A DNA stretch of 47,948 bases from Sandaracinobacteroides hominis (GTDB taxonomy: Bacteria > Pseudomonadota > Alphaproteobacteria > Sphingomonadales > Sphingomonadaceae): assembly GCF_016464365.1 (NCBI RefSeq), contig NZ_JADCUC010000011.1, forward strand, positions 1 through 47,948, written 5' to 3'. Numbering within the stretch: position 1 is the stretch's first letter; each line of letters begins with the position of its first letter. Of the stretch, positions 5,879-14,207 are shown one piece after another. The notes under the pieces were generated by a model. The model made no database searches. It was not told the origin of the DNA and was given only the letters and a program-made list of their open reading frames with translations. The position numbers were made by a program, and so were the translations under genes.

Positions 5879-8455
5879 CTAATCTTCGGCGATTGCCTTC
5901 AGTTCGTAAAGCAGGTCCAGCGCGGCGCGCGGGGTGAGGCTGTCAGGCAGGATTTCGGACAGACGGGCGCGGAGCCTGTCGGCGGCGGGTGGAGCAACCG
6001 GAACGGCGGCAAACAGCGGAAGTTCCGAGAGCGCATCGCGGGCGCCCTTGCCGGCGTCGCCGGTTTCAAGCCGGGCGAGGATTTCACCTGCGCGCGCCAG
6101 CACATCGGCGGGGACGCCGGCCAGCCGCGCCACGTCGAGGCCGAAGCTGCCGGGGGCCGCCCCCTCTCCCACCTCGTGCAGGAACAGCAGGTCGCCCTTC
6201 CACTGCCGGGCCTTCATCGTGCGCAGTGCGAGGGCGTCCAGCCGGGCCTTCAGGGCTGCCAGCTCGTGATAGTGGCTGGCGAACAGGCAGCGCGCGCCGA
6301 GCTTGTCGTGGATCGATTCGAGGATCGCCCAGGCCAGTGCGAGACCGTCCCAGGTGGCGGTGCCGCGCCCGACTTCATCCAGCAGCAGCAGCGATCGCGC
6401 CGTTGCGCCGTTCAGGATGGCCGCCGTTTCGACCATCTCGACCATGAAGGTGGAGCGCCCCTCTGCCAGGCTGTCGGAGGCGCCGACGCGGCTGTAGAGC
6501 CGGTCGACGAGGCCGACCGTTGCCTCGGCTGCGGGAACGAAGCTGCCGGCCTGCGCCAGCACCGCGATCAGCGCGTTCTGGCGGAGGAAGGTGGACTTGC
6601 CGCCCATGTTGGGGCCGGTCACCAGCCAGACGCGGGCGTCGCCTTCCAGCGCGCAGTCGTTGGGGACGAAGGCCTCGCCCTTGGCCGCGAGCGCGGCCTC
6701 CACCACCGGATGGCGCCCGGCGACGATGTGGAAATCGCCACCTGTGGTGAGCCTGGGGCGGGTCCAGCCGTGCCGGGCGGCGAGTTCCGCGAGCGCTGCG
6801 GAACGGTCCAGCGTCGCGAGTGCGTCGGCGATGCGGCCGATGCTGCGGGCCTCCGCCAGCGCCGCTTCGCGCATCGCCTCCAGATGCGCCGCTTCTGCCA
6901 CCAGCCCGTGCGCCTGCGCCTGCACGATGCGGGTGGCGAGGCTGCGCAGTTCCTCGGTGTCGAAGCGCATCGCCGTGCCGAGCGTCTGCCGGTGCACGAA
7001 GGCCGGGTTTGCCAGCAGCGGATCGGCGGCGCGCATCGGCACTTCCAGATGATAGCCGAGCACATTGTTGTGCTTCACCTTCAGCGCGGACACCCCGGTC
7101 GTTGCCTTCAGCCGTCCTTCCAGCTCGGCGAGCGCGGTGCGGGTGTCGTTTGCCAGCAGCCGCAATTCGTCGAGCGCGGCATCGAAGCCCGGCGCGATCA
7201 CGCCGCCGTCGCCGGCATTCAGCGGCGGGCTTTCCACCAGCGCGGCCTGCAGCAATTGCTGCAGCATGGCGGGCGCCTCCAGCCCGGAACGCAGCGGATC
7301 GAGCGCGGCAGGCGCGCCACCGCCGGCAGCTGCATCGAGCATGGCGCCAAGGTCGGCCGCCGCCGCCATGCCGTCGCGCAGCGACGCCAGATCGCGCGGG
7401 GAGCCGCGCCCCACCGCAATCCGCCCCAGCGCGCGGGCGAGGTCCGGAGTCCGCTTCAGCAGCGCCCTTGCGCTGGCGCGCAGGTCTGTATCGGCGGCGA
7501 ACCACTGCACCAGATCCAGCCGCCCCTCGATTGCAGCAAGGTCGCACAAAGGCGCAGCAAGTTCCGCCGCCAGCAGGCGGGCGCCGGCGCCCGTGACGCT
7601 GAGGTCGATGGCTGAGAGCAGGCTGGTCGGCCCCTCCACCAGCTCCAGGCTGCGCCGGGTGGAGGCGTCGATCGCCATCACCCCTTCGGAAAGGTGCAGG
7701 CGCGGCGGTTTCAGCAGCACGGTTGCGCCGCGCGCCGTCGCCTCCAGATGCGCCAGCAGCCCGCCGGCTGCCGCCAGTGCCGCGCGGGGAAATTGCCCGA
7801 AGCCGTCGAGCGTTTCCACACCGAAGCGTTCGGCCAGCCGCCGTGCTGCCACCGCGCTGTCGAAGCGGGCGCGGGGAATGTTGCCGCCCTCGCCTTCGGG
7901 TTTCAGCGTTTCGGCGGGCGCTATCCGCGCCACTTCATCCGCCAGCAGCGCTGCCGGCACACTGGCGAGAAACAGGTCGCCGGTGGAAATATCGGCCCAG
8001 GCCAGCCCGGCTTCCGTGGTGCCGGGAAACAGGCTGAGCAGCCAGTTCGCCCGCCGCCCTTCCAGCAGCCGCTCCTCTGTAAGTGTGCCCGGCGTGATCA
8101 CCCGCACGATGGCGCGCGAGACGATGGACTTTGAACCGCGCTTCTTCGCTGCCGCCGGATCTTCGGTCTGCTCAGCGATGGCGACCGCGTGCCCGGCCTT
8201 CACCAGCCGCGCCACATAGGCTTCGTGCGCATGGATCGGCACGCCGCACATCGGCAGCGGCTTGCCCAGATGCTCTCCGCGGTGTGTCAGCGCGATGTCC
8301 AGCGCTGCCGCAGCAACCGCCGCATCCTCCAGAAACAGTTCGTAGAAATCGCCCATGCGAAACAGCAGCAGGGCGGCAGGCACTTCGGCCTTGAGACCCA
8401 TATACTGCTGCATCATGGGTGTTGCACCCGAACTGGCAATTGCCGACGTCATCAT
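5879..8455 (-). CDS. mutS: DNA mismatch repair protein MutS
   Basis: This 858-residue protein binds mispaired bases and starts mismatch repair. Near the N-terminus is RMGDFYELFLEDA, the Phe-x-Glu mismatch-reading motif, followed by LPMCGVPIHA. The C-terminal ATPase has Walker A GPNMGGKST near residue 615 and Walker B LLLLDEVGRG near 694, then a helix-turn-helix tail. Length matches the family. The start is uncertain: 8455 has an AGGCGG-like site just upstream, while the Met at 8416 (MMQQYMGLKAEVP) lies at the conserved N-terminus. It is divergent from the malic enzyme gene and leads directly into the L,D-transpeptidase gene. Confidence 0.97.
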   Translation of the reverse strand: MMTSAIASSGATPMMQQYMGLKAEVPAALLLFRMGDFYELFLEDAAVAAAALDIALTHRGEHLGKPLPMCGVPIHAHEAYVARLVKAGHAVAIAEQTEDPAAAKKRGSKSIVSRAIVRVITPGTLTEERLLEGRRANWLLSLFPGTTEAGLAWADISTGDLFLASVPAALLADEVARIAPAETLKPEGEGGNIPRARFDSAVAARRLAERFGVETLDGFGQFPRAALAAAGGLLAHLEATARGATVLLKPPRLHLSEGVMAIDASTRRSLELVEGPTSLLSAIDLSVTGAGARLLAAELAAPLCDLAAIEGRLDLVQWFAADTDLRASARALLKRTPDLARALGRIAVGRGSPRDLASLRDGMAAAADLGAMLDAAAGGGAPAALDPLRSGLEAPAMLQQLLQAALVESPPLNAGDGGVIAPGFDAALDELRLLANDTRTALAELEGRLKATTGVSALKVKHNNVLGYHLEVPMRAADPLLANPAFVHRQTLGTAMRFDTEELRSLATRIVQAQAHGLVAEAAHLEAMREAALAEARSIGRIADALATLDRSAALAELAARHGWTRPRLTTGGDFHIVAGRHPVVEAALAAKGEAFVPNDCALEGDARVWLVTGPNMGGKSTFLRQNALIAVLAQAGSFVPAAEATVGLVDRLYSRVGASDSLAEGRSTFMVEMVETAAILNGATARSLLLLDEVGRGTATWDGLALAWAILESIHDKLGARCLFASHYHELAALKARLDALALRTMKARQWKGDLLFLHEVGEGAAPGSFGLDVARLAGVPADVLARAGEILARLETGDAGKGARDALSELPLFAAVPVAPPAADRLRARLSEILPDSLTPRAALDLLYELKAIAED

Positions 8456-8498
8456 CCCCGCCTATCACCCGGAGAGGGACGCGGTTCAAGAGCGAGGG

Positions 8499-10775
8499 AT
8501 GCCGGTGAGCGAGACTGACGGAGAGCGGCCACAATTTTCCGATCGGGAGGCTCTGCTCTTCCATTCCGCACGGCGTCCGGGGAAGATCGAGATCATCGCC
8601 TCCAAGCCGATGGCGACCCAGCGCGACCTGAGCCTTGCCTATTCGCCCGGCGTTGCCGTGCCGGTGCAGGCGATCGCCGACGATCCGGCCTGTGCCTATG
8701 ATTATACGGTGAAGGGCAATCTGGTTGCCGTCATTTCCAACGGCACCGCCATCCTGGGCATGGGGAATCTGGGGGCGCTGGCGTCGAAGCCGGTGATGGA
8801 AGGCAAGGCAGTGCTGTTCAAGCGCTTCGCCGATGTCGATTCCATCGATATCGAGCTGAAGACCGAGGATGTGAACCGCTTCATCGACGCCGTGGAGCTG
8901 ATGGAGCCGACCTTTGGCGGCATCAATCTGGAGGATATCAAGGCCCCGGAATGCTTCATCATCGAGCAGACCCTGCGCGAGCGGATGAACATCCCCGTCT
9001 TCCATGACGACCAGCACGGCACCGCCATCATCACCGCCGCCGGCCTCATCAACGCCTGCCTGGTGACGGGGCGTGCGCTGCGCGACGTGAAGGTGGTGGT
9101 GAACGGTGCGGGGGCCGCCGCCATCGCCTGCACCGAGCTGATCAAGGCGATGGGCGTGCCGCACGACCATGTCATCATGTGCGACCGCGAGGGGGTGATC
9201 TGGCAGGGCCGCGAAAAGGGCCTGGACCAGTGGAAATCGGCGCATGCCTCCACCACCAAGGCGCGCACGCTGAAAGAGGCGCTGGTCGGCGCCGACGTGT
9301 TCCTGGGGCTGTCCGCCGCGAAGGCGCTGTCGGCAGAGGATGTGCTGGCGATGGCGCCGCAGCCGATCATCTTCGCGATGGCCAACCCCGAGCCTGAAAT
9401 CCGCCCGGAAATCGCCAAGGCGGCGCGGCCCGACGCGATCATCGCCACCGGACGTTCGGATTATCCCAATCAGGTCAACAACGTCATCGGCTTCCCCTTC
9501 ATCTTCCGCGGCGCGCTGGATGTGCGCGCCACCAAGATCAACGAGGAAATGAAGGTGGCCGCCGCGCAGGCCATCGCCGAGCTGGCGCGGGAATCGGTGC
9601 CCGATGAAGTGGCGGCTGCCTATGGCGTCAACCAGGTGTTCGGGCCGGACTATATCATCCCTGCACCCTTCGATCCGCGCCTGATCGAGCGGGTGCCGGC
9701 GGCCGTCGCGCAGGCGGCGATGGATTCGGGGGTCGCGAAGAAGCCGATCTTCGACATGGAGGCCTATAAGGGCGAGCTGCGCGCCCGCCTGAACCCCTCC
9801 TCGTCGGCGCTGGCTGCGATGTTCGAGCAGGCGCGGGAAAAGGCCCGGCGCGTGGTCTTTGCCGAGGGCGAACAGGAAGTGGTGCTGCGCGCCGCGGTTT
9901 CCTTCCGCACGTCTGGCTATGGCGTGCCGCTTCTGGTGGGGCGCGAGGACCCCATCCGCGAAGGCTTCCAGCGCATCGGTGTCACCGATCCGGAAAACTA
10001 TCCGGTGCACAACAGCGCCAACTCGCCGCTGGTGCCGGAAATGGTGGATCGTCTCTACAGTCGGCTGCAGCGGCAGGGCTATCTGCGCCGCGACGTGCAA
10101 CGGATGGTGAACAACGAACGCAACGTCTTTGCCGCGCTGCTGGTGGAGATGGGCGAGGCGGACGCCATGGTTTCGGGCGTGACGCGCCACTTCAACCAGG
10201 TGATGAACCAGGTGCGGCTGGTGATCGATCCGGTGGAGGGGGTGAGCCCGTTCGGCTTCCACATCTTCGCCGGCCGCGCCGGCACCTTCCTGATTGCCGA
10301 TACGACGGTGAACGAGCGGCCCTCTGGCGCGACGCTGGCGGATACCGCGATAAAGACCGCAGCCGCAGCACGGCGGCTGGGGATGGAACCGCGGGTCGCC
10401 TTCCTTTCCTATTCCAACTTCGGCAACCCGCCGGGCAGCTATCTGGGCGCGCTGCACGAAGCGGTGCGAATCCTGGATGAAGCAAGGCCCGGCTTTGAGT
10501 ATGAAGGGGAAATGTCGGTCGATGTGGCGCTGAACCGCGAGATGTCGGCCAATTATCCGTTCAACCGGCTGACCGGCCCCGCAAATGTCCTTGTCATGCC
10601 CGGCCTGCAATCGGCCAACATCGCCGCCAAGCTGCTGAAGGAGCTGGGCGGTGGACGGGTGATCGGCCCGGTGCTGATGAACATGCAGCGTTCGGTGCAG
10701 ATCGCGCCGATGACGGCGGGCGCAACCGAGCTGGTGACGCTGGCGGCGTTGGCCGCCGCCGGGGTGGTGAAGTGA
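8499..10775 (+). CDS. maeB: NADP-dependent malic enzyme, MaeB type with phosphotransacetylase-like tail
   Basis: The 758-residue protein converts malate to pyruvate and CO2 with reduction of NADP, feeding pyruvate and NADPH. The malic domain has [30 protein letters not shown] and FHDDQHGTA; the nucleotide-binding part has [12 protein letters not shown]. From about residue 430 it continues as a phosphate acetyltransferase-like domain ([18 protein letters not shown] onwards), which in MaeB enzymes is usually regulatory rather than catalytic. I chose ATG 8499 because the frame upstream would overlap the mutS start; a GAGGG sequence lies close to this ATG. The hydrolase that follows starts 13 bases later and is probably co-transcribed. 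Confidence 0.95.
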   Translation: MPVSETDGERPQFSDREALLFHSARRPGKIEIIASKPMATQRDLSLAYSPGVAVPVQAIADDPACAYDYTVKGNLVAVISNGTAILGMGNLGALASKPVMEGKAVLFKRFADVDSIDIELKTEDVNRFIDAVELMEPTFGGINLEDIKAPECFIIEQTLRERMNIPVFHDDQHGTAIITAAGLINACLVTGRALRDVKVVVNGAGAAAIACTELIKAMGVPHDHVIMCDREGVIWQGREKGLDQWKSAHASTTKARTLKEALVGADVFLGLSAAKALSAEDVLAMAPQPIIFAMANPEPEIRPEIAKAARPDAIIATGRSDYPNQVNNVIGFPFIFRGALDVRATKINEEMKVAAAQAIAELARESVPDEVAAAYGVNQVFGPDYIIPAPFDPRLIERVPAAVAQAAMDSGVAKKPIFDMEAYKGELRARLNPSSSALAAMFEQAREKARRVVFAEGEQEVVLRAAVSFRTSGYGVPLLVGREDPIREGFQRIGVTDPENYPVHNSANSPLVPEMVDRLYSRLQRQGYLRRDVQRMVNNERNVFAALLVEMGEADAMVSGVTRHFNQVMNQVRLVIDPVEGVSPFGFHIFAGRAGTFLIADTTVNERPSGATLADTAIKTAAAARRLGMEPRVAFLSYSNFGNPPGSYLGALHEAVRILDEARPGFEYEGEMSVDVALNREMSANYPFNRLTGPANVLVMPGLQSANIAAKLLKELGGGRVIGPVLMNMQRSVQIAPMTAGATELVTLAALAAAGVVK

Positions 10776-10788
10776 AGGGCACAGCGTG

Positions 10789-11562
10789 ATGCCACCGATC
10801 CTGATGATCCATGGCATGTGGAGCCGCCCCTCCACCTTTGCCACGCTGCGCATGGAGCTGGAGGCGAGCGGCATCCTGAGTGCCGCCATCACCCTGCCGT
10901 TTCACGACATCGCCCCCGGGGCAGAGCCGCCCCCGGCGCTGGCGAAGGCGAAGATCGCCGACTATGTCGCCGCCATCGAACGGGCGGTGACCGAGCTGGG
11001 AGAGCCCTGCGTGCTGCTGGGCCATTCGATGGGCGGGCTGCTGGTGCAGCGGGCAGCGGAAAAGGTGCAGCCGCGCGGGCTGATCCTGCTGTCCACCGCG
11101 CCTTCGGCGCAGGCCTCCGCGCTGTCGGGCGCGGCACTGAAGACGGTGTGGAGCGTCACCAACCGCTGGGGCTGGTGGAACGAGCCGACGCTGCTGGGCG
11201 AGGAGGCCGCGCGCGCGGGCGTCTTTAACCATGTGCCCGAGGCGGAAATCCGCCCCGCGCTTGCCGAACTGACGTGGGACAGCGGCCGGGTGCTGGCGCA
11301 GATGGCCGCCCCCTGGGCCGACAGCGAAAAGGGCAGCCGGGTGGACTATGGCCGGCTGAAGCAGCCGACGCTGGTGATCACCGGCCGCGACGACCGCATC
11401 GTTCCGCCCGATACCTCGCGCAAGACGGCGCGGCTGCTGGGCAAGGCGGGCGCACAGGTCGACTATGAGGAGTGGCCGAGCGTTGGCCACTGGCTGTTCC
11501 ACGATGCGGTCCGGCCGAAACTGGCGGCCTCGATTTCGCGGTTCATGTCCTCGCTTGCCTGA
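10789..11562 (+). CDS. Alpha/beta-fold hydrolase
   Basis: A 257-residue alpha/beta hydrolase. It shows the oxyanion region ILMIHGMWSRPSTF, the nucleophile elbow LLGHSMGGLLVQRA with the serine near residue 79, the acid in ITGRDDRIVPP and the histidine in WPSVGHWLFHD. No lid or substrate signature is recognisable, so esterase, lipase or C-C hydrolase activity are all possible. GTG at 10786 and ATG at 10789 are adjacent possible starts. The gene follows the malic enzyme by about 13 bases. No signal peptide is visible, so it is probably cytoplasmic. Confidence 0.85.
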   Translation: MPPILMIHGMWSRPSTFATLRMELEASGILSAAITLPFHDIAPGAEPPPALAKAKIADYVAAIERAVTELGEPCVLLGHSMGGLLVQRAAEKVQPRGLILLSTAPSAQASALSGAALKTVWSVTNRWGWWNEPTLLGEEAARAGVFNHVPEAEIRPALAELTWDSGRVLAQMAAPWADSEKGSRVDYGRLKQPTLVITGRDDRIVPPDTSRKTARLLGKAGAQVDYEEWPSVGHWLFHDAVRPKLAASISRFMSSLA

Positions 11563-11690
11563 ATCGCCCGGTTGACGATTTCCCGCGGCGATTTTAGCCT
11601 CTGTTGCACCAGCCGCAGAGCTGAAACGAGCATGGGGGTTCGAAGGCGTTGAGCATGTCGGCGCTTGCTTGCGCCGAAAAGGAAAACGCC

Positions 11691-12830
11691 ATGGGTCTTG
11701 ATGTTTCGCGCCGCAATCTGTTCGCCGCTGCCGGGGCAGGCGGGGCGGCGCTGCTGCTGCCGGCCACAGCCCGCGCCTCCATCACGCCGCCGCCGGTGCT
11801 GCCCTTCGCACCGAAACCCGGCACGGCGCTGCTGGCGCGCAACGAAAACCCCTATGGCCCCGGCCCTGCCGCATTGAAGGCGATCGCAGAGGCAGCCTCC
11901 AGCGGCTGCTATTACGCCCACGGCGGCGAGGCGAAGCTGAAAGCGATGATCGCCGAGCGAAACGGCCTGACGCCGGAGCATATCATGATCGGCGCCGGCT
12001 CTGCCGAGGTGCTGAACTGCGCGGTGATTGCGCTGGGCGCCGCAAGCACGGGCGCGGGCGGACATGTGCTGGCGGCAGACCTTACCTTCGATGCGCCGGT
12101 GAAATGGGCAGAGGAGAAGGGCATCGCCGTCAAGCGGGTTGCGATGACCCCCGGCCTCGAAGTCGATCTCGCGGCAATGGCAAAGGCAGTCGGCCCCGAC
12201 ACGAAGCTGATCCACCTGTGCAACCCGAACAACCCCACAGGCCGCCTGCTGAGCCCCGCCGCCGTCCGCGCATTTGCCGCGCAGGTGATGCCAAAGGCCA
12301 CGCTGCTTCTGGACGAGGCCTATAACGAACTGACCGACGATCCCACCGCCAACACGCTGGTGGATCGCGTCCGCGCCGGCGACAACCTGATCGTCGCCCG
12401 CACCTTCTCCAAGGTCTATGGCCTCGCCGGCATGCGCGTCGGCTATGCGATGGGCCGCCCCGACCTGATCGCCAGAATGGAACCCTGGGGCATGAGCTTC
12501 GGCGGCAACACGGCGGGCATTGCGGCGGCCATCGCCAGCTATACCGACGAGGATTTCATCCGCAGTTCGCGCGAGCGGATCTTCGAAGCGCGCGGGATGA
12601 TCGAAGCGGCAGCAAAGAAGGCGGGGCTGGAAACGCTGCCGTCAGCCGGCAATTTCGTCTTCGTGAAGGTCGCCGACGCCGAGACCGTGCGAAAGGGCAT
12701 GGAGGCGAAGAACATCCTGATCCGCGGCGCCTATGGCCCGCAATGGACGAATTGGAGCCGGGTTTCGTGCGGGAAGATTGACGATGTGAAGCGCTATGCG
12801 GCGGTGTTGCCGGAGGTTGTGCGGGCTTAG
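11691..12830 (+). CDS. Tat-exported PLP-dependent aminotransferase (HisC-like, fold I)
   Basis: The ATG at 11691 follows AAGGAAAACGCC, a good ribosome-binding site, and gives 379 residues. The N-terminus MGLDVSRRNLFAAAGAGGAA followed by LLLPATARA is a textbook twin-arginine signal. The body is a fold-type I aminotransferase resembling histidinol-phosphate aminotransferase: LLARNENPYGPG, LIHLCNPNNPTGRLL, LLLDEAYNEL, and TFSKVYGLAGMRVGYAMG with the PLP lysine near residue 240. Tat export fits a protein that folds around its cofactor before crossing the membrane, so it probably works in the periplasm. Its amino donor and acceptor are unknown. It stands alone. Confidence 0.85.
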   Translation: MGLDVSRRNLFAAAGAGGAALLLPATARASITPPPVLPFAPKPGTALLARNENPYGPGPAALKAIAEAASSGCYYAHGGEAKLKAMIAERNGLTPEHIMIGAGSAEVLNCAVIALGAASTGAGGHVLAADLTFDAPVKWAEEKGIAVKRVAMTPGLEVDLAAMAKAVGPDTKLIHLCNPNNPTGRLLSPAAVRAFAAQVMPKATLLLDEAYNELTDDPTANTLVDRVRAGDNLIVARTFSKVYGLAGMRVGYAMGRPDLIARMEPWGMSFGGNTAGIAAAIASYTDEDFIRSSRERIFEARGMIEAAAKKAGLETLPSAGNFVFVKVADAETVRKGMEAKNILIRGAYGPQWTNWSRVSCGKIDDVKRYAAVLPEVVRA

Positions 12831-12842
12831 CGGGGCGATCGA

Positions 12843-12890
12843 AGGGGCTCCGCCCCTTCACCCCGGCCAAGGAAATGATTTCCCTGGCAA
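12843..12890 (+). repeat. Dispersed hairpin repeat, copy A
   Basis: The stretch contains the hairpin AGGGGCTCCGCCCCTT, then CACCCCGGCC, then the palindromic block GGAAATGATTTCC flanked by CCAA and CTGG. The same blocks, reversed, occur at 14052-14099 and 25811-25870, and a partial copy lies at 24917-24965. It follows the aminotransferase stop by 12 bases and could work as a terminator hairpin. Confidence 0.6.
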
Positions 12891-12966
12891 TCCTCTTTTG
12901 TCTGGAATTGGGCGGTGTATGGACCATCGCATTTTGGCAGCGCGAGCAGCCACCGCTTTGACAATT

Positions 12967-13001
12967 AGTATACTGTCCCCGGAATTACTGTCCCCGGAAT
13001 T
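12967..13001 (+). repeat. Inverted repeat arm, left, with tandem second half
   Basis: AGTATACTGTCCCCGGAATT at 12967-12986 is followed at once by a second ACTGTCCCCGGAATT. The 20-bp arm is perfectly inverted at 13906-13925. The motif recalls short repeats that I associate, from memory and with limited confidence, with IS200-like REP-associated tyrosine transposases. No such transposase gene is present in this window. Confidence 0.75.
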
Positions 13002-13019
13002 AGTGAACGAATAAGATGT

Positions 13020-13337
13020 CTATTTGATCAATTCTTCAAATTTCTTACTTGCGATTTGAAAAATGTATACAATGTATATGATCATTAGGATAGTAAGAAT
13101 ACTTACATTGAACAGATTTTGTTCAATTTTTACGATATAAAATACTATAGAAGGTATTGTGAAATAGAAAAACCACTTAATTGGCTCAAGCCATCTATAA
13201 TTTGACTTTAATTCGATCGATCTCCAATCTCCAATATTATTAGAAACTGATAAAATTAGGAACATATGCCGCCACATTGCCCTGTCGACTAGGGACATAA
13301 AAGGTGTTCCGAACAAAATGAACACTGCGTATTCCAT
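13020..13337 (-). CDS. Small membrane protein, AT-rich, possible immunity partner
   Basis: A 105-residue hydrophobic protein with two clear membrane segments (about residues 54-72, FFYFTIPSIVFYIV, and 77-96, FNVSILTILMIIYIVYIFQI) and perhaps a third at the N-terminus. It ends in a charged tail (SKKFEELIK). I do not recognise the family. Its ATG overlaps the stop of the gene upstream on the same strand as TAATG, so translation is probably coupled. It is by far the most AT-rich gene in the window. The arrangement, a small membrane protein behind an orphan Gly/Ala-rich segment, resembles toxin-immunity tails of RHS-type loci, but that is only an inference. Confidence 0.55.
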   Translation of the reverse strand: MEYAVFILFGTPFMSLVDRAMWRHMFLILSVSNNIGDWRSIELKSNYRWLEPIKWFFYFTIPSIVFYIVKIEQNLFNVSILTILMIIYIVYIFQIASKKFEELIK

Positions 13338-13714
13338 TATTTTGCCTCTGACGCCGCACAGATCCCATTTTCCACAATCTGTCCTGCGACCATCCCAGCG
13401 CCCTCACCCACAATCCCTCTCGCCGGGGTCATTGCCGGTCCTCCGTAACGAGCCACGACGGCTTGACCTTTGATAAGTCCCGATGGAACGGCAAACCCAA
13501 CTGCAATACTGGCTGCAGTAGCCCCCGCACCGACGTAATCGCCCCTCGTACCTTGTGAAAATGCTTTTAGAGTATTCGCACCCATCGACACCAACCTTGA
13601 TCCGCCGGCTAATGCACCGAAACCAGCACCCCCGATCACGGTGGGAGAAAACCCTACAGCCGCCCCCGCAAAGCCCAACGTTGCGACGTCTGCTCCAGCC
13701 GCGATGTTGACCAT
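13337..13714 (-). CDS. Orphan Gly/Ala-rich protein, RHS-like C-terminal remnant or effector candidate
   Basis: A 125-residue frame, MVNIAAGADVATLGFAGAAV onwards, rich in Gly, Ala and Val with repeated hydrophobic stretches and ending NGICAASEAK. Such alternating Gly/Ala hydrophobic regions occur just before the toxin tip of RHS and other polymorphic toxins, but no toxin motif or RHS core is visible. The same frame stays open upstream of the Met (…HTPCGLTPFENR) to at least about 13809, so the gene may be the 3' end of a larger broken reading frame. It overlaps the membrane-protein gene by TAATG. The ATG has only a weak AATAGG upstream. Confidence 0.45.
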   Translation of the reverse strand: MVNIAAGADVATLGFAGAAVGFSPTVIGGAGFGALAGGSRLVSMGANTLKAFSQGTRGDYVGAGATAASIAVGFAVPSGLIKGQAVVARYGGPAMTPARGIVGEGAGMVAGQIVENGICAASEAK

Positions 13715-13905
13715 CCTATTCTCAAACGGGGTTAAGCCACAAGGAGTATGCGGGATAGTAGGAGACGTAGAATTAGGTGAGCGAAGCGGGATACTTACTT
13801 GCCATTGGCGGCAGTCCCGCCTTGCGGTCCTCCTCTGCCGGGAGAGTTAGGTAATATAGGCTGCTGCAACAGAGGGAAATATAGTACGGGCGGCCTTTGA
13901 GCCAG
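13715..13905 (-). other. Upstream remnant of the 13337-13714 gene, no clear start
   Basis: Two minus-strand frames are open here. One reads through about 13809-13715 into the Gly/Ala-rich gene. The other reads across the right inverted repeat and ends GRGGPQGGTAANGK at a TAA near 13797. A single frameshift would join them, so this may be the decayed middle of a longer gene whose 5' part was lost at the inverted repeat. I see no complete gene in this space. Confidence 0.35.
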
Positions 13906-13925
13906 AATTCCGGGGACAGTATACT
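13906..13925 (-). repeat. Inverted repeat arm, right
   Basis: AATTCCGGGGACAGTATACT is the exact reverse complement of 12967-12986. The two arms bracket about 960 bp of AT-rich sequence holding the coupled gene pair, and the base composition returns to the surrounding GC-rich level just outside the arms. This supports arrival of the segment as a unit. Confidence 0.8.
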
Positions 13926-13939
13926 TAACCCGGGTGGGG

Positions 13940-13965
13940 CTTCGACAAGCTCAGCCTGAGCGGGT
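13940..13965 (+). repeat. Short dispersed repeat with CTTCGACAAGCTCAGCCTGA
   Basis: The core CTTCGACAAGCTCAGCCTGA, ending in GCGGG, contains the small stem CTCAG/CTGAG. Sequences of this type are very common between genes in sphingomonads and other GC-rich bacteria, as far as I know. Only one copy is seen here, so its repeat status rests on prior knowledge. Confidence 0.5.
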
Positions 13966-14051
13966 TTTGAGGTGGGTTTTGGGGTGGTTTTGAGGCGGGG
14001 CTTGGTCGGCGTTCATGGCTGACATGTCGCGCGAAGCAGTCGATTTTCGAG

Positions 14052-14099
14052 GGTGCAGGGAAATCATTTCCCTGCCGGGTTGCAAGGGCAGAGCCCTTG
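14052..14099 (+). repeat. Dispersed hairpin repeat, copy B
   Basis: A perfect palindrome centred on GGGAAATCATTTCCC (arms extended by GCA/TGC, 14055-14075) is followed by CGGGTTGCA and the hairpin AAGGGCAGAGCCCTT (14084-14098). It belongs to the same family as copies A and C. It lies between the AT-rich segment and trmFO. Confidence 0.65.
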
Positions 14100-14190
14100 G
14101 CTATTCTTGCCATAGCCTCACGGCGCCGGATGGCAGAGCCCCTGGTTTTTCGTGCCATCGCCTGACGGCGCCGGAGGGCAGCGCCCTTGG
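14087..14190 (+). repeat. 45-bp tandem repeat, two full units and a partial third
   Basis: Units begin at 14087, 14132 and 14177 with GGCAGAGCCC, GGCAGAGCCC and GGCAGCGCCC, and each full unit ends in ACGGCGCCGGA plus one base. The first unit starts inside hairpin repeat copy B, so the array seems to have grown from that element. It lies immediately downstream of the trmFO stop codon (gene on the minus strand). No protein-coding function is apparent. Confidence 0.7.
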
Positions 14191-14207
14191 CCGCCGGGGG
14201 CGAAAAC

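Noticed and set aside
4301-7615. 1104-codon plus-strand open frame
   Set aside because: It runs antisense to mutS, an L,D-transpeptidase and a transposase, all with clear motifs. Its product is Arg/Gln/Gly-rich, as expected for a GC-rich shadow frame.
8172-10892. Long minus-strand open frame opposite the malic enzyme
   Set aside because: Shadow of maeB in the antisense frame. The His/Arg/Gly-rich product has no domain.
13641-13850. 69-codon plus-strand frame in the AT-rich segment
   Set aside because: Antisense to the Gly/Ala-rich gene, with no ribosome-binding site and no recognisable features.
14087-14190. Possible CRISPR array
   Set aside because: The 45-bp units are direct tandem repeats with no spacers, only about two copies, and no cas genes nearby.
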